From Phytoseiulus persimilis (Eukaryota; Arthropoda; Arachnida; Mesostigmata; Phytoseiidae), in contig CM075104.1 of assembly GCA_037576195.1 (NCBI GenBank), positions 23,328,211 through 23,392,210 on the forward strand: 64,000 nucleotides of DNA. The letters run 5' to 3'. Each line of letters starts with the position of its first letter. Within the stretch, counting starts at the first letter, position 1. Both the position numbers and the translations under genes were made by a program. Shown in pieces: positions 11,824-23,106 of this stretch. Under the pieces are notes generated by a model. That model saw nothing but the letters and a program-made list of their open reading frames with translations, ran no database searches and was not told the DNA's origin.

Positions 11824-14800
11824 TTATATTTCTCCGCTGTCATCGTCACTTTCAATGATGACGCGCTTCTTCGTTCTCCTGACTGTCGGTGAGGCTGTTT
11901 CACCATGCTCCTGCTGGCCTTCCGACTCCGTCTCTGCGAAATTCTCTCCTTCGTCGCTGTCGTCGCTCTCCATGGCGACTTTCCTCATCTTACGGTTTTT
12001 GGGTGACGGACTCGGAATGTGGTTACGTTTCGTGGCTCCCGTCGAAATACTTTGGTCTCCATCGATTTGATCACCATCAATCTCCGATGATTTTTCTTCT
12101 TGCTCTGACTGCTCCCTCGGATTGCTTCCCAGGGAGTCGTTCTCTCCGCCGCTCGGCGAGTCGGCTCTTTCGCTGCCAGAATCCGAGTTCGGCTGGGACG
12201 CAGCGTGGGACGAATCTCGAGGCCGATCCGAGGACCCGTACGAATCTCCGTCACTCTCCTCTCTGCGCTGCTCCCTCGGGGACGCGTCTTCATCCGAGGA
12301 ACTCGGAGGATCCTCGTTCATGTGGTCCTGGTCGTTCTCGTCTCCTTGGACAACGATTCCGCCATCGAAGGTCCCTTCACTCGTCTTCCGTAAAACGTCG
12401 AGTCTCGATTCCAGCATCGACGTAGTCAGCTCTTCAGGTATCCTCCAGAACTGCTCAATTCCCTCCTGAGGGGGAACAAAACCGAAGGTCGACAATAATC
12501 GACAGAAGTCGTGGTCATGGAGGCTCTCGTGCTCATCAGCTGATAAGGGTACGAGGGGAACTGACTCGTTGGCCGACTCGTTCCAGTCCTCGATTGCATC
12601 TCGCAGCGATTCAATGACCCAATCAACTGCAGGTTTCCTGTTGAGAGCTGCCGCCCTGAGCAATGCTTGGAGTTCTGCCGAGTTATTGACCTTTTCCACC
12701 ACTCTCCTTCTCGGTTTCGTTCGGCGTTTGTTTCCTTGTTGCACTCGTCCTCTGGGAGAACCTGGAGATCCTTCAGGATGTTCTCCTCCGCCTTCGGGAG
12801 TTTCGCGTCCTTCGAAACGACGCTCACGATGATCCTCAGAGCTCGAATCGTCAGTCGTTGAGACGAACTCTTTACTGATACAACTCGGGTCGCTCTCCCC
12901 CTTTGAGGCCCTCTTCCGCGAGCGGGAAATTTCGCCATTTTTGCGGACACGCTTTTTACGAACTTCTGAGCGGTCTTGGATGCAACCTAACTCCAGAAGC
13001 TTCTCAATCACACGGAACTTCGGCCTCCTCACGGACTGCTCCAACATTATTTGTGTGAGGGGATCTATCGAGTCCGCGAACTTCTGGTAGAGTTCCTGCA
13101 GTTCCTGCTCTTCTTCATGCGACCACGGCTGGTTTGAAGACGCACCCGAGGATGCGGGTTTGAATCTCGCACCTTTCTCAACCAGACCCATGTTCCGCAA
13201 CTGACTTATGATCTGTCTTCGAGTTCGAGTTTCATTCGAGAAGTTCCTTTGGATACACTCGATGATGTCTTGACCGGGTTCCATCGAGTCTTTGTGCTGT
13301 TCATACAAATTGCTCAACTCTTCTTCTTCCTCTTCGGTCCACGGTTTCGCTTTATTCGTTTGGCCGTTCGAGTCGCTGTAACCGTATTGGATCTGGTAAG
13401 CTTCGTTCGATGTTTTCCAAAACAACATCTCGACTAGAAGCAGATCGTTGATATTCATGATGACGGCGAACTGCCCCATGATAAACTTTGCGAAACGAGT
13501 CAATTCTTTGAGGTCAGCTCTTTCCGGCATAACGGCGTAATCCTCGAAAATCTTGTCGAATGTAACGAATACCTCCGCTTGGAACAACATAGATGACATT
13601 CTCGTCTCGAAGGCGATGCGGTGAAGCATTTTCAGGCAAACTTTGTTGACTTCCGGCGTGTTCTCGCGGAAGTGAGAAAGTAGCAACGAATACGCCTTGA
13701 CGACTTTTGGATTCACGAAACGGTTGAGGAAGTCGTCGAAATTGAACTCTTGCATCATTGATTCGACTCGATCCAACTCCGGCAGGTTGTCCATCCTGTT
13801 GATATTCTCGGCGTAGAAAAATTTCCTCAGCAGCATGAATTTGTCCTCCAGAGTCATCGAAACATCTCCGAAACATTCTTCCTCAGGAAAATGCCGCTGG
13901 CACGCATGAAGCAGGCTGATCGCTGACTCAGAGTCGCCAAGTCGGAGGAACGCGGCTATTTTGTGTTTACATATCTCGGTATGAATGGCCGGCTCATATA
14001 CCTGGAAAGCTTCCAGCTCTTGATTGATGTCGCAATCGAAGTCTGACTCTGGGCCTTCCAGAAGAGTCGAGAGGTCTTTTGAAACGTCAAGCCATCTTTC
14101 GTTGAGCTCTTCTTCCGACATATCTGCGAGCTCAGGAAGCTTAGGCTTCGGTTTGACGACCTTAGGCCTGATCTGACCTCGGTTCGAACAGCGTTCCAGC
14201 ATTTGCAGGAAAATGTGTATCGTGCAGGCGAGGTCGCGGAGGAATTCGACAGGGGCTACATTCTCATTGAAATTCAATAGCAGATGGAGAGCGATGTCCC
14301 GGCACTCCGGGAGACAGAAAAGATGTTTCTGAATCAGTTTCGAGGCTTCGCAAACTTGGGGATCTATGTGCTGGCTCATTGCAGATACGGTTGTGAGGAG
14401 CTGTCTGAAAGTTTTGAGGCCGAGGTGTAATCGTTTCACCCAGAGATGAACATTGCGTTTGTCAGTCGCCATCATTTCATGACATTTTTCCATATGCGTT
14501 TGAACGTGGTGGAACGTTTCTCGAGTGATCGCCTCGGACACAAGAGAGATATCGAATCCAGTCATCCGATTGAAGGCTAAAAAGAAGTCCAGCAGCCAAA
14601 AGTAGTGTCCTTCGTCCCCAGCGTCCCCTGTTCGGCTGAGGGCTCGCCGAGCTTGCGGCAGGAGCGAGTTGAAGGCGGAACTCAGGAATTCGGTGCAGAA
14701 CTCTTTCAAGAAGAGTCGGATGTTGAGTGTTGAGCGACGTTTGATCGAAGTGCAAGTCTCCGGGCGACGGTTCTTCGCCCGAGCTTTGAACTTTTTCTTC

Positions 14801-16195
14801 TTATCGAGATCAACGTTGTTGAGAGACTGCAGCACTTTCGCTTGATCGCCGACGATGACCAGATCTCGGGCATCATTCAAAGAGCTCACGTTCCTGACCT
14901 GGAAGAGTGCGTTCTCCTCGTCAGTTCACTGCCAGGAACCTCGTATACAATCTGGATGAAATGGATAGAGTCCAGTTCTGGCTATTAGTCGCCACCGTGA
15001 GACTTCCCGGCATCGAATGTTTCGAATCGAGGCTCGTGGGACCAACCTGAAATGCGGAGCTGAACCGCGCAAATCTGTTCTGGAGAGCTGCCTTGAGCTC
15101 GAGCTTTTTCCGACGCTGTTCGATCTCTCGCTGCTTGATGAGGTCATCAGCTTCCCTCTGGATATCTTCTCTGGCACGTTGTTGGCCAGCATAGGCCAAA
15201 AATTCTGCCTCCTGCTCACGCAGCATGAGACGGAGGATCTCGAGCACGTGGAGAGTATAATTCTGCTCCATACGTGCCGCACAAAGGTATATTATAAGGT
15301 CATCGATCTGAAATTCGACAAGAATGAGAAATTTCCGACTACGCAGGGATCTTCGTTTTTCGATCTCCCCGCTGGATTCGAAGGGCGGGTCTGCTAAGAT
15401 GCACTTGTTGATCACTCACGCCGGCGAGATGGAGAGCCCAGAGGAGTCTGTCGTGACTGGAAACGTCACCGTCCGTCATCAGGGTGAGTTCTTCTTTGTG
15501 AATCGGATGCAGGACATTTCGTATCAATATCAGAATTCTCTCCATCAATTCCTTGTCTTCGTCACTTCTTTCACTATAGCTCAAATTCATCAACTTCTCC
15601 AGACGTCCACCGAGCACGCACCAGATCTCTTTCTCAAGAAAAGCATCTTTATAGGTGCAGTTCGTGGATTCCAGGGTCATATAGATGTTCCTAGAAGAGA
15701 TCGATGACCGTGAGCATTTCGAACAATCTTATAGAGCTATTGGGAGAAATAATCGGATCAGGGCAGCAAATCCCACGGACCTGGCATTCTTCTCAACTGG
15801 GAGCTCTTCCTTGTACAGCAGAATAACTGGCGTAGTCAGATTAACCAAGAGCTTGGTTGCAATATCAAAAATCTCTTCATCGTCTTGATAGAAGCGAACT
15901 AACGGGATCAAATCAGTTCGGATGACGTTGATCTGCCCAAGGGCCCGACGGACAGCGAACGATTCATCGTCTCGACGAATGGCTCGAAGAAGATCCTGCA
16001 AGCGAAGATGCAGTTCAGTGTCGCGGATCCGAGGAAGGAGGAGCGTTATGGGACACCACAAGGTCCACGATCACCAACCTTCAGACTTTCAAAGCAGTCA
16101 GCTTCTTTCACGTAAACGGCGTCTTCCCATCCTCCCAGAGAATTGCAAGCGGCTTGCAGATCAGATAAAATCAGTGAAGACTTCCAATCATCCAT
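11824..16195 (-). CDS. timeless (timeout): Timeless/Timeout replication-fork protein, complete, 5 exons, about 1312 aa
   Basis: Orthologue of vertebrate TIMELESS/insect timeout, which with TIPIN stabilises replication forks, supports checkpoint signalling and sister cohesion, and has clock-linked roles. Exons in transcript order: 16195-16079, 15995-15781, 15690-15420, 15307-15047, 14898-11824. All introns are GT-AG and the phases agree. The ATG sits in aaaATGG. The N-terminus matches the Timeless N domain (CNSLGG, then ADCFESLKDLL, LLVNLTTPV, HDRLLWALHLAG, LHVLEILRLML). The middle of the protein is helical, and the C-terminal third has two EEE-rich helix motifs (WTEEEEEELSNLYEQHK and WSHEEEQELQELYQKF). 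It ends in a long Ser/Asp/Glu-rich tail with basic patches. Length is close to the roughly 1200 residues of human TIMELESS. I favour timeout over the insect circadian timeless paralogue because of the close N-terminal match to the vertebrate protein. The 3075-base last exon is unusual beside its small upstream exons. Confidence 0.93.
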
Positions 16196-18096
16196 TTTTA
16201 ATGCTGGAGAGCGCGATGAGCCCCTGGTCGCAGCACTGTTCGTCCACAATTTAACATTCGCTCAGGTTCAGTTGCATCTGAGACTTGCCTCCGAGAATCA
16301 CTTCACTGCCACTGCAGTCCTAGTGTTTTATCTGGACTTGCCGGAAAAAATCCGAATCAGCTACCTCGTGAACTACTTGGCCATGACAGCCGCGCGCGCG
16401 CCATCCTACACACCCGCTCTTGGGGGCTTGTGTCGACATTGGAGACAGCGCGAAAGAGCTGATCTACCCTGCGCCCCTGCTCAGGGATTTCAAGAGTGGA
16501 GTACGGGTCCGGGAAGGGGAGGGACTCCGAGGCTCTACTCCTCCGATCGGAGAGGGTGAGAGTTGTCAGGAGAACAGGGGTAAACAAAAACTGAAGCATG
16601 AGAATGCAGCCACTGCGCATGAATGACAAGTGCCTGCGGAACGACTGAAATAGTTTGGAGCGATCTCAAAAATCTTCAGAGGAGGAATTGATCTGGGCGG
16701 TTCTTCGGTCTCCTTTCTCCTGATCCGGGAGCCGAGAGGAGGTGAGTTCCGCGTTCGAGGACGCCTGGTGCCCACACAAATCAATAGGTTCAGCTTATGT
16801 TTCCGTAGTATCTGATTGACAAGTTGGATCATTGGATGCATCGTGAGAGATGGGACTCCGTTTCTCGCCAACTACGTCCCCCGACTGAGTCCCTCGGCAA
16901 TATAGTCGAGGATGGACTCTCACTCTCGGGGAGGCGAGTCAGCCTTGCATTCCTCGCTGGATTAACGTGTTCAGAAGTTTCGACGAAATTCGCCTGTCGA
17001 GGAATTTATTCTACTTCCGTCCGCCCTTAGCTTGCGCGAAATTCTCTGAGATTGCGAGTTGCAAACATTGATCCGCGTTGCGGCCACCGACAGAGTATTG
17101 AGTGTCAATACATATGCTTCAGGGACCTTCGTTTGAGTTTCCCCAATGAATCTGGAGTCCCATGGGAAAAAAAGTGTAACACACACACCGGAGCGCCATC
17201 TCGGAGGAAAAGTCCTCGGGTTGAAGGTTGGCGCTCCACCCTGGGCAGGTAATTCGGGATTCCTATGATTCATCCTCTGATTCAGAACGAGCTCAGTGGT
17301 CACGACCCAAACGGCCGCAACGCCTCGTGCGTCGGGGCTTCGTCCCATTCTTGGCCCATCTTTTCGGGTTGTACGAAAATCCGGTGAAGACCTCTCATTG
17401 AAGGTCAACAACGTTGAGAGGCCCCTTGCCCGTAGTTTCAGTCACTGCTCTCGCGTGTCGAAATTAACCGCTGAGTTGTCGTCGTTGAGTTATCTTCAGC
17501 GATGCCGGAACACGTTCGCGGCAAAGCTCCGAAATAGTATCAGTCAAATCTGGACCGACTGTTCATTCTTGCCGATCCCCCTCCAATCGAGAGAATCTCG
17601 GTAGAGAATGGAGAACTAGCTCCGTCTGAGCAAAGACCGGCGCGTTGCCATCTGCCGGACACTTTCTCACGTGAGGCGTCTTCATGTGAGAATACCTGGC
17701 TACCAGACCGGCAGCTGTTCTGCTCGTAACCAGGAACCATTGAGACCCTCACCCGAATCAGAAACCCCTAGCGAACCCCAAACAGGTGTTTCCGCGACTC
17801 TCCGCTCTGCTGCTCACAAAGCTCGCAGTGGTCGACAATTCGGTACGAAATGCAGATCATCGTGCTGGAGACATAGTGGATTAGATCCTAGTGTTTTAGA
17901 GTGCGGCACTTCTCCCAAGGACCGAACCGACGCTCTCGAGAGCTGCCTAAATCGTTCAGGGTGTGATGGTGTACCCAGTTTTTTTTCGTCCACAAGGAGG
18001 AGGAGGAATGATTGAGTTGGAAACACTCTGAAAGTACATCCTTCCAGATGCAGGCGCCAACCATGAAGCGTTGCGATGCCTTCCCCACGTAGCGCG
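16196..18096. other. Divergent promoter region between timeless and the 380-aa gene
   Basis: About 1.9 kb between two head-to-head genes. I see no supported exon; open frames are short and without splice or domain support. A CG-dinucleotide run (gccgcgcgcgcgcc) lies near 16389-16402, upstream of timeless. The stretch should hold both promoters and perhaps untranslated leader exons. Confidence 0.45.
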
Positions 18097-19657
18097 ATGG
18101 CTTCAAACAGCGAAAATGATGTGAGTTTCAGCCGATCGACGTCAAATGCCCGGCGGAAAGCTTCATTCCGCCTCATTCCTTCGTTTTGAACGTTTCGCTA
18201 CAAATCGTTTCAGCTCGTTCCGTACGCAACTTTGACAGAGGGCGACCTACAGCTTTATTCGTTGCACGAGAGCTACCGAGACTTGGCCCTCAAGCATGCT
18301 CGAGCGTTGAATTTGATCGATGAGCTCCGGGGTTACCACATCTACGGCGAGCCGGTTCCACAGAGTCTACAGGATAAAATAGACCGGCACGATCTATGGC
18401 CCAAGGGCCAGCCCGTCGAGCTGAGTGACGCTCTTAGAGCGCTCGTTGACCGAGATGCCTCGAAACTCAGCATTCATTCGCTGAGCGGTAGCTTGGAAGA
18501 AATTCGTGAGTCCAGACTTGTTCGAGTCAGAAGAATTAGGGGGTAGAGTCGCCCCGATTGCGTCGTTGCCGCGACGTCATCAATCGAGGACTCCGAAGGA
18601 CCTGAAACTTGGTTTTTCAGATTTCGCAACTGCGAGCAAGGAGCCCAGTCCGACGATAGCGTTTCCGGACACTCCGGTGAGGAAGCTGAGCGCGGCGAAG
18701 GAGCACCTCGACAGGACTCGGGACGCTCTGCACTTGGACGAAGAGCTCGACAGCGGGATTTTCAGTAAGAAGTCATCGACGCCGAAATCGTCGTCGACCC
18801 CGAAGTCGTCCTGCTCTCCACCGGGTCTCGTTGATTCAGTGAAATTCCCGGACAGTGTCCTGATCGTGAAACCCATCCAGAGAGTCGAAGCGCTTCCTGT
18901 CAACTTCGGCGGGAGCGACGAAAAGCCGTCCGATCCATGCAGAGAGTACCGATCGCAGATACCGCGAAAGCGGAAGGTCAGTTCTGTGGGATGATTCCAT
19001 AGCCGAGGGAGACAGAAATCGCGGAGTTGAGTCCCACCTGCAGAGCTTTAGATGGGACTGCTTACGATTCCAGGGCTCGTGTCGACCGAGGCCTCAAAAA
19101 GCTGAGGACGGATCGGGACTGCTCGGAACTGTACATAGCTCAACCGATCTAGGAGGCGTTAGTACGGGAAATGGTCGTCCCAGGTCCGATAGTACTGTGA
19201 TAGGGGAAGCTCACGGAACGAACTCGATTCGCGAAACAGGTAATGGTTTCCCTGATCTGGTTGATCGATGTGACGCGTCAGCTCAATCCCAAAGAGACTC
19301 TCTCTCGAACTCGAATGGACGCTCGAGTTCACCGTTCTGTCGTTCTTTTCAGACTCGTTTTGGGAGGAACGGATACATTTCGGGGGCCGAGATGATTCAA
19401 CGGAGCTTGGATTACGCAGGGCGACTTCAACTCCGGTTCTTAGTCCACAAAAAGACCGACAGAAAGCTCACAAAGTCAAGAGGAAAGGATTGAAACGAGC
19501 TCTCGAGACGGCTCTGAGGATCGCCTCGACGCTCGAAAGGAACACGAAGGATCTGTTAGAAACGGTCGAGCAATACAAAGAAGAGAGTCTCCACGCTCAC
19601 AGTCGGGAATCTCGACGTCATTCGCTGGTCGGTTCCAGCATGGGCTCCGAATGCTGA
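18097..19657 (+). CDS. Unrecognised protein, 380 aa, 5 exons
   Basis: Exons: 18097-18120, 18214-18505, 18621-18976, 19074-19239, 19353-19657. Each donor (gtgagt, gtcagt or gtaatg) and cag acceptor fits, intron phases agree and the total is 1143 bases. The ATG has a good context (gcgcgATGG). Residues 9-105 form an ordered, conserved-looking part (SLHESYRDLALKHARALN, then HIYGEPVPQSLQDKI). Residues about 160-190 are Ser/Pro/Lys-rich with a repeated STPKSS. Residues about 200-280 look disordered. Residues 316-358 are a strongly helical, coiled-coil-like segment (LKRALETALRIASTLERNT) before a short Ser-rich tail. There is no signal peptide or membrane helix, so a cytoplasmic or nuclear scaffold is plausible. 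I do not recognise the family. It is head-to-head with timeless, which does not by itself imply a shared role. Confidence 0.8.
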
Positions 19658-19805
19658 AACCGAGACTCTGAAGAAATCCAAGGGTTTTGTTTTCCGAACG
19701 AGTTGGAGGTTTCCCAAGTCAACCCTCGGGCCACGGAACAAAGAACCTTGGTTCGTCGTGATAGGACATACAGGAAAGGGTCTTTGATGCACCCGAGACA
19801 CTGGA

Positions 19806-19811
19806 AATAAA
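19806..19811 (+). terminator. Poly(A) signal of the 380-aa gene
   Basis: AATAAA about 150 bases past the TGA at 19655-19657, the expected place for this gene. Confidence 0.5.
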
Positions 19812-20490
19812 ATTCAGGAGCACAGAACGATTGGAAGGATCAATTTTTATGACTCCAAAAACTTTTCTCCGCTGGGTCCGACATCCTTGTGTTCGCCCCG
19901 GTCGGCTGCTTCAGCTTGCAACCCTTCATCCGGGAGCTTGGATCATCACGAAGTTTTCTCCCCGCCGGAATTCCCCATGCTCTATCCATAGCCCGATCTG
20001 AATCGCTAAGGAGGTTGAGAGGAAAACGGCTCTTGAAGCAGCGACTGTCTTCGGAGAGCTCGAACGGAGGTCGCAGGCAAATACTGGACAGTTTTTCAAG
20101 TGAGCTCGTGTTTCTGCCCTGCTCTCCATTCGAAGACCGCGTCCTCGGTCGCAACCCGGCTCCTCAAAGTCCCCGCTATCCAGGCTACAGTTTGGAATGT
20201 TTTACCGCTCCCTTCGAAAGACTGACCTCAGCGAGAAGTGTATCTGCTTGTTGGAAACGTGCAACCGGTCGGGGCCTGGAGGAACTCCCCATTGTAGCAC
20301 GTCCGAGGAGCTCACGAGATCAAGAGCCACGACCCCATGGATTTTCTCTATTCGAGTCCATATTCACCTCTGATCGATAATGAATTGGGTGTCGCTCAGC
20401 ATCCGGGCTGCGTTCCCGCATCGTGAAGTCCAGTGATCAAGCTTCGGCGGCATTGCCGACGCGTGAGCTTCGATTTGCGTCATATCCCGG
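19812..20490. other. Spacer with an uncalled open frame
   Basis: A plus-strand frame is open from about 19889 to 20380 but begins with GTG and has no in-frame ATG near its start, no splice support and no recognisable domain. I treat it as intergenic or untranslated. Confidence 0.3.
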
Positions 20491-20748
20491 ATGAAAGAGG
20501 TGTTCGATTGCTACGAAGCGAATCATGCGATCGGAACAGAGCAGTATCGAGCTCGACCAGAACTTCAAAGTAGCCAGAATTTCAGCGGCATGCTGAACAT
20601 GTTCAAATTCAGTTTCGATTTCACCCGGCACAGCATGGAGAAGTGGCTCCCTCTGTGGTCGCAGCAGAAAATATCCTATGTTGTTGTTGTGGCTATGGCG
20701 CTGGTATTCCTCTGCTTGTCTGTTTATTCTCTCTTTCTCTCTTGTTAA
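20491..20748 (+). CDS. Possible tail-anchored membrane protein, 85 aa, unrecognised
   Basis: An ATG-led frame of 85 codons. Residues 1-59 are hydrophilic (MKEVFDCYEANHAIG, then MLNMFKFSFDFTRHSMEKW). A single long hydrophobic helix YVVVVAMALVFLCLSVYSLF follows at about residues 62-82, and the protein ends three residues later. That layout, one C-terminal membrane helix and no signal peptide, is typical of tail-anchored proteins of the ER or mitochondrial outer membrane. There is an in-frame stop not far upstream, so it is either a small gene or a terminal exon. An antisense frame is also open here, which weakens the call. No family recognised. Confidence 0.3.
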   Translation: MKEVFDCYEANHAIGTEQYRARPELQSSQNFSGMLNMFKFSFDFTRHSMEKWLPLWSQQKISYVVVVAMALVFLCLSVYSLFLSC

Positions 20749-22088
20749 ACTACCACGACTACTGCGACCAGCATCAGCTAACGCAAGGAGACGAGCCGGA
20801 CATTCAACTAGTCCAAGCTCGACAATCCTGTTGTGTATGACAAAGTTCATCGAATTACTGTGAGTAGCGTGTGTGGTAGCAGATGATCACTCCGTCGTTG
20901 GTTCCGGAATCATGTGCACTCGGTTGGGTTGTCAGTTTCGACCGACGTAGAGAGTCTCCGAGCCGAGAGCTCGTCGAATACGTCCAAAGGTGCCTCCTTA
21001 TCTCCTCTAAGGCTCGTCCTGATTGTGTCACCGGTGTTCGCGTTCCGGGGTTTTTGTCCGGTTTTCTCCTCCGGATTTTCTAAGATTCACAGGTTGTTTC
21101 GATCGTTACGGGACTCAACACGGAGCATGCCTCTGTGACAAGTTCCGTCTCTTCTCCAAGTCACAGCCCTGCAATCATCAATCGGACGACTATTCCCGGA
21201 ACCTTTACGCTCTGACTTGAACGCTGTTTTTCTTCGATGGTAGCAGCTCTCGTGCTTGTCTCTGTGTTCTGTTCTTAGTGACCGATTATTCTGTGGCTGT
21301 GGTTGGAGCCGCGGCTTTAGTTGAGGAAAGCAGGCTGCGATTTTTGTCGTTCCGAGCGGCAGCCGACGTCAAGGATACGCTGTTGAAGTTGGCTGTTACC
21401 ACCGGATCATTCTTCGCGATCGTTCCAACAAGACGTTCATGAACATGTCTTCTGTCATCAATGAGGTTCGAACTCGTTCTCGAGAGGGTACTCCTCGAGA
21501 GGGGCTGAAGTGCCGGGAATTCTCTCGACTGAGTTGTTCCTCGTGATGTGACTGTGACGCTTCATTCCTAAGCATGTCTCAAAAGCTTGCGGAAGTGTGA
21601 CGATTCAGTGCGATAATTTTGTGAGAGAGCTCGACGTTTTCGATGTTGTTGTGCATCTTGGAATTTATTTTCGAATCCAACGTTGGCAACCTCTCTGCGA
21701 ACGAGTGGAATCATTTTCCGTACTAATTCTCTTCGCTGAAAGTCCGGGAATCAAAACTGACCCTCGGGAAGTATTCCGTTGATGATCCCGTCTGTGGGTT
21801 GGCACCGCACTCAGAAAGCCGTCGGTCCTTGATCCAGAACTCTGACTCCCTGACGACCTTCGACGGTCGATCGATAATAGTGTATGCGGAATCGTAGTTC
21901 CCGGCCAGCAGCAATCACGCGAGGAAATATCTTCGAGCGTAGCTTAAGGAAATATTCTTCTGGGGAAAGTCGCGGGCGAATCCGTGATCACTGTTGATTT
22001 TGGGGTGGGAAACTAGGCGATGTCGTGATGGAAAGGTTTCACGGACAGCTCTCAATTTTCTAATGGTTGGAATTTCTTCTAGCGAGCC
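20749..22088. other. Spacer before 6-phosphogluconolactonase
   Basis: No supported coding segment. A ttcttctag acceptor-like sequence stands six bases before the ATG at 22089, so a 5'-leader intron of the lactonase gene may end there. Confidence 0.4.
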
Positions 22089-23106
22089 ATGTCACGGGTG
22101 TACGTTGCGGATGACAAGAAGGGTGTCACGGAGAAGGTTATGTCCCTGTTTGAAGAAGCTCTGACGAAGCCTCGAACCACCGCGGAAGGTTTCTTCACTG
22201 TTGGTCTCTCCGGAGGGAGTGCAGTCGGAATCACGATCCAAGTTCTCAAGGAGCTCGGAATTGATGGTGAGCAAATCTCCCTTAGTACGCGGATCCAGTC
22301 TGAGTGTTCAGATTCCTGTGGTCGCTGAAGCCAACGCCTGAACATTCACATTCCCTTGCGCTTCAAGATTTCCAGAAGTGGCGATTCTTCTTCTGCGATG
22401 AACGCGTTGTTCCGTTCGACCATCCAGAATCTACTTTCGGCGCATTCCGAGCTCTGATTCCGACGGTTCCCGGTTTGAACGAAGCGTTCTTCGTAACGAT
22501 CAACCCACAGTTGCCGTTAGAGGAATGTGAACGGGATTACGCGCTGAAGATGAAGCAGTTCTTCATGACTCGAAAAGTACCTGACCTTGACATCTGTGTT
22601 CTGGGCATGGGCCCCGATGGTCATACTTGTTCCCTGTTCCCAAACCATGAGCTCCTCCTGGAAACGAAAAAATGGGTCGCTTCGATAGCGGACTCTCCGA
22701 AGCCTCCTCCGCAGAGAGTGACATTCACCCTACCGGTTCTGAATGCCGCTAAAAACGTGAGTGTTCATACTGGTTTTCACCGGAACCATCGTTTTCGTCG
22801 TATTTCCAGAAGACTGGTCGTTTCGAAAAATAATATCGTCTCGACATATGACCCCGGACGATTCTATCGACGCCCCGACTTCAGTAGCCGGAACCGGCGG
22901 AAAAAACGAAACTTGATCGAACTTCTCCGTTTCAGGTGATTTTTATCGTTACCGGCGAATCGAAAGCTGCACCGCTACGCAACATTCTCGCAGGACTCCC
23001 AGACAACCCTTCCTTGCCTGCATCCTTGGTTCATCCAAGTCCTGGAATCCTGCATCTGGTGTGCGACAAGCCCGCAGCAGCACTTTACATGAAGGAGCTT
23101 CAATGA
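22089..23106 (+). CDS. PGLS: 6-phosphogluconolactonase, complete, 3 exons, 245 aa
   Basis: Hydrolyses 6-phosphogluconolactone to 6-phosphogluconate, the second step of the oxidative pentose-phosphate pathway, in the cytosol. Exons: 22089-22266, 22368-22756, 22936-23106; phases agree and the sum is 738 bases. Visible family signatures: the phosphate-binding loop GLSGGSAVG (39-47), FCDERVVPFDHPEST (68-82), ITINP-like VTINPQLP (102-109), the active-site segment GMGPDGHTCSLFP (139-151, catalytic His145), DSPKPPPQRVT, and a C-terminal GESKAAPLRNIL. Length matches the human enzyme (258). The second exon uses an acceptor at cttcaag, not the ttccag eight bases later, because only the former keeps the frame and restores DFQKW. 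No AATAAA was seen just downstream. Confidence 0.95.

Noticed and set aside
19889..20380. 163-codon plus-strand frame
   Set aside because: Starts with GTG, lacks an ATG at its beginning, and has no domain or splice support.
22371..22376. ttccag as the acceptor of the second PGLS exon
   Set aside because: Using it shifts the frame and destroys the conserved CDERVVPF block; the cttcaag acceptor eight bases earlier keeps the frame.
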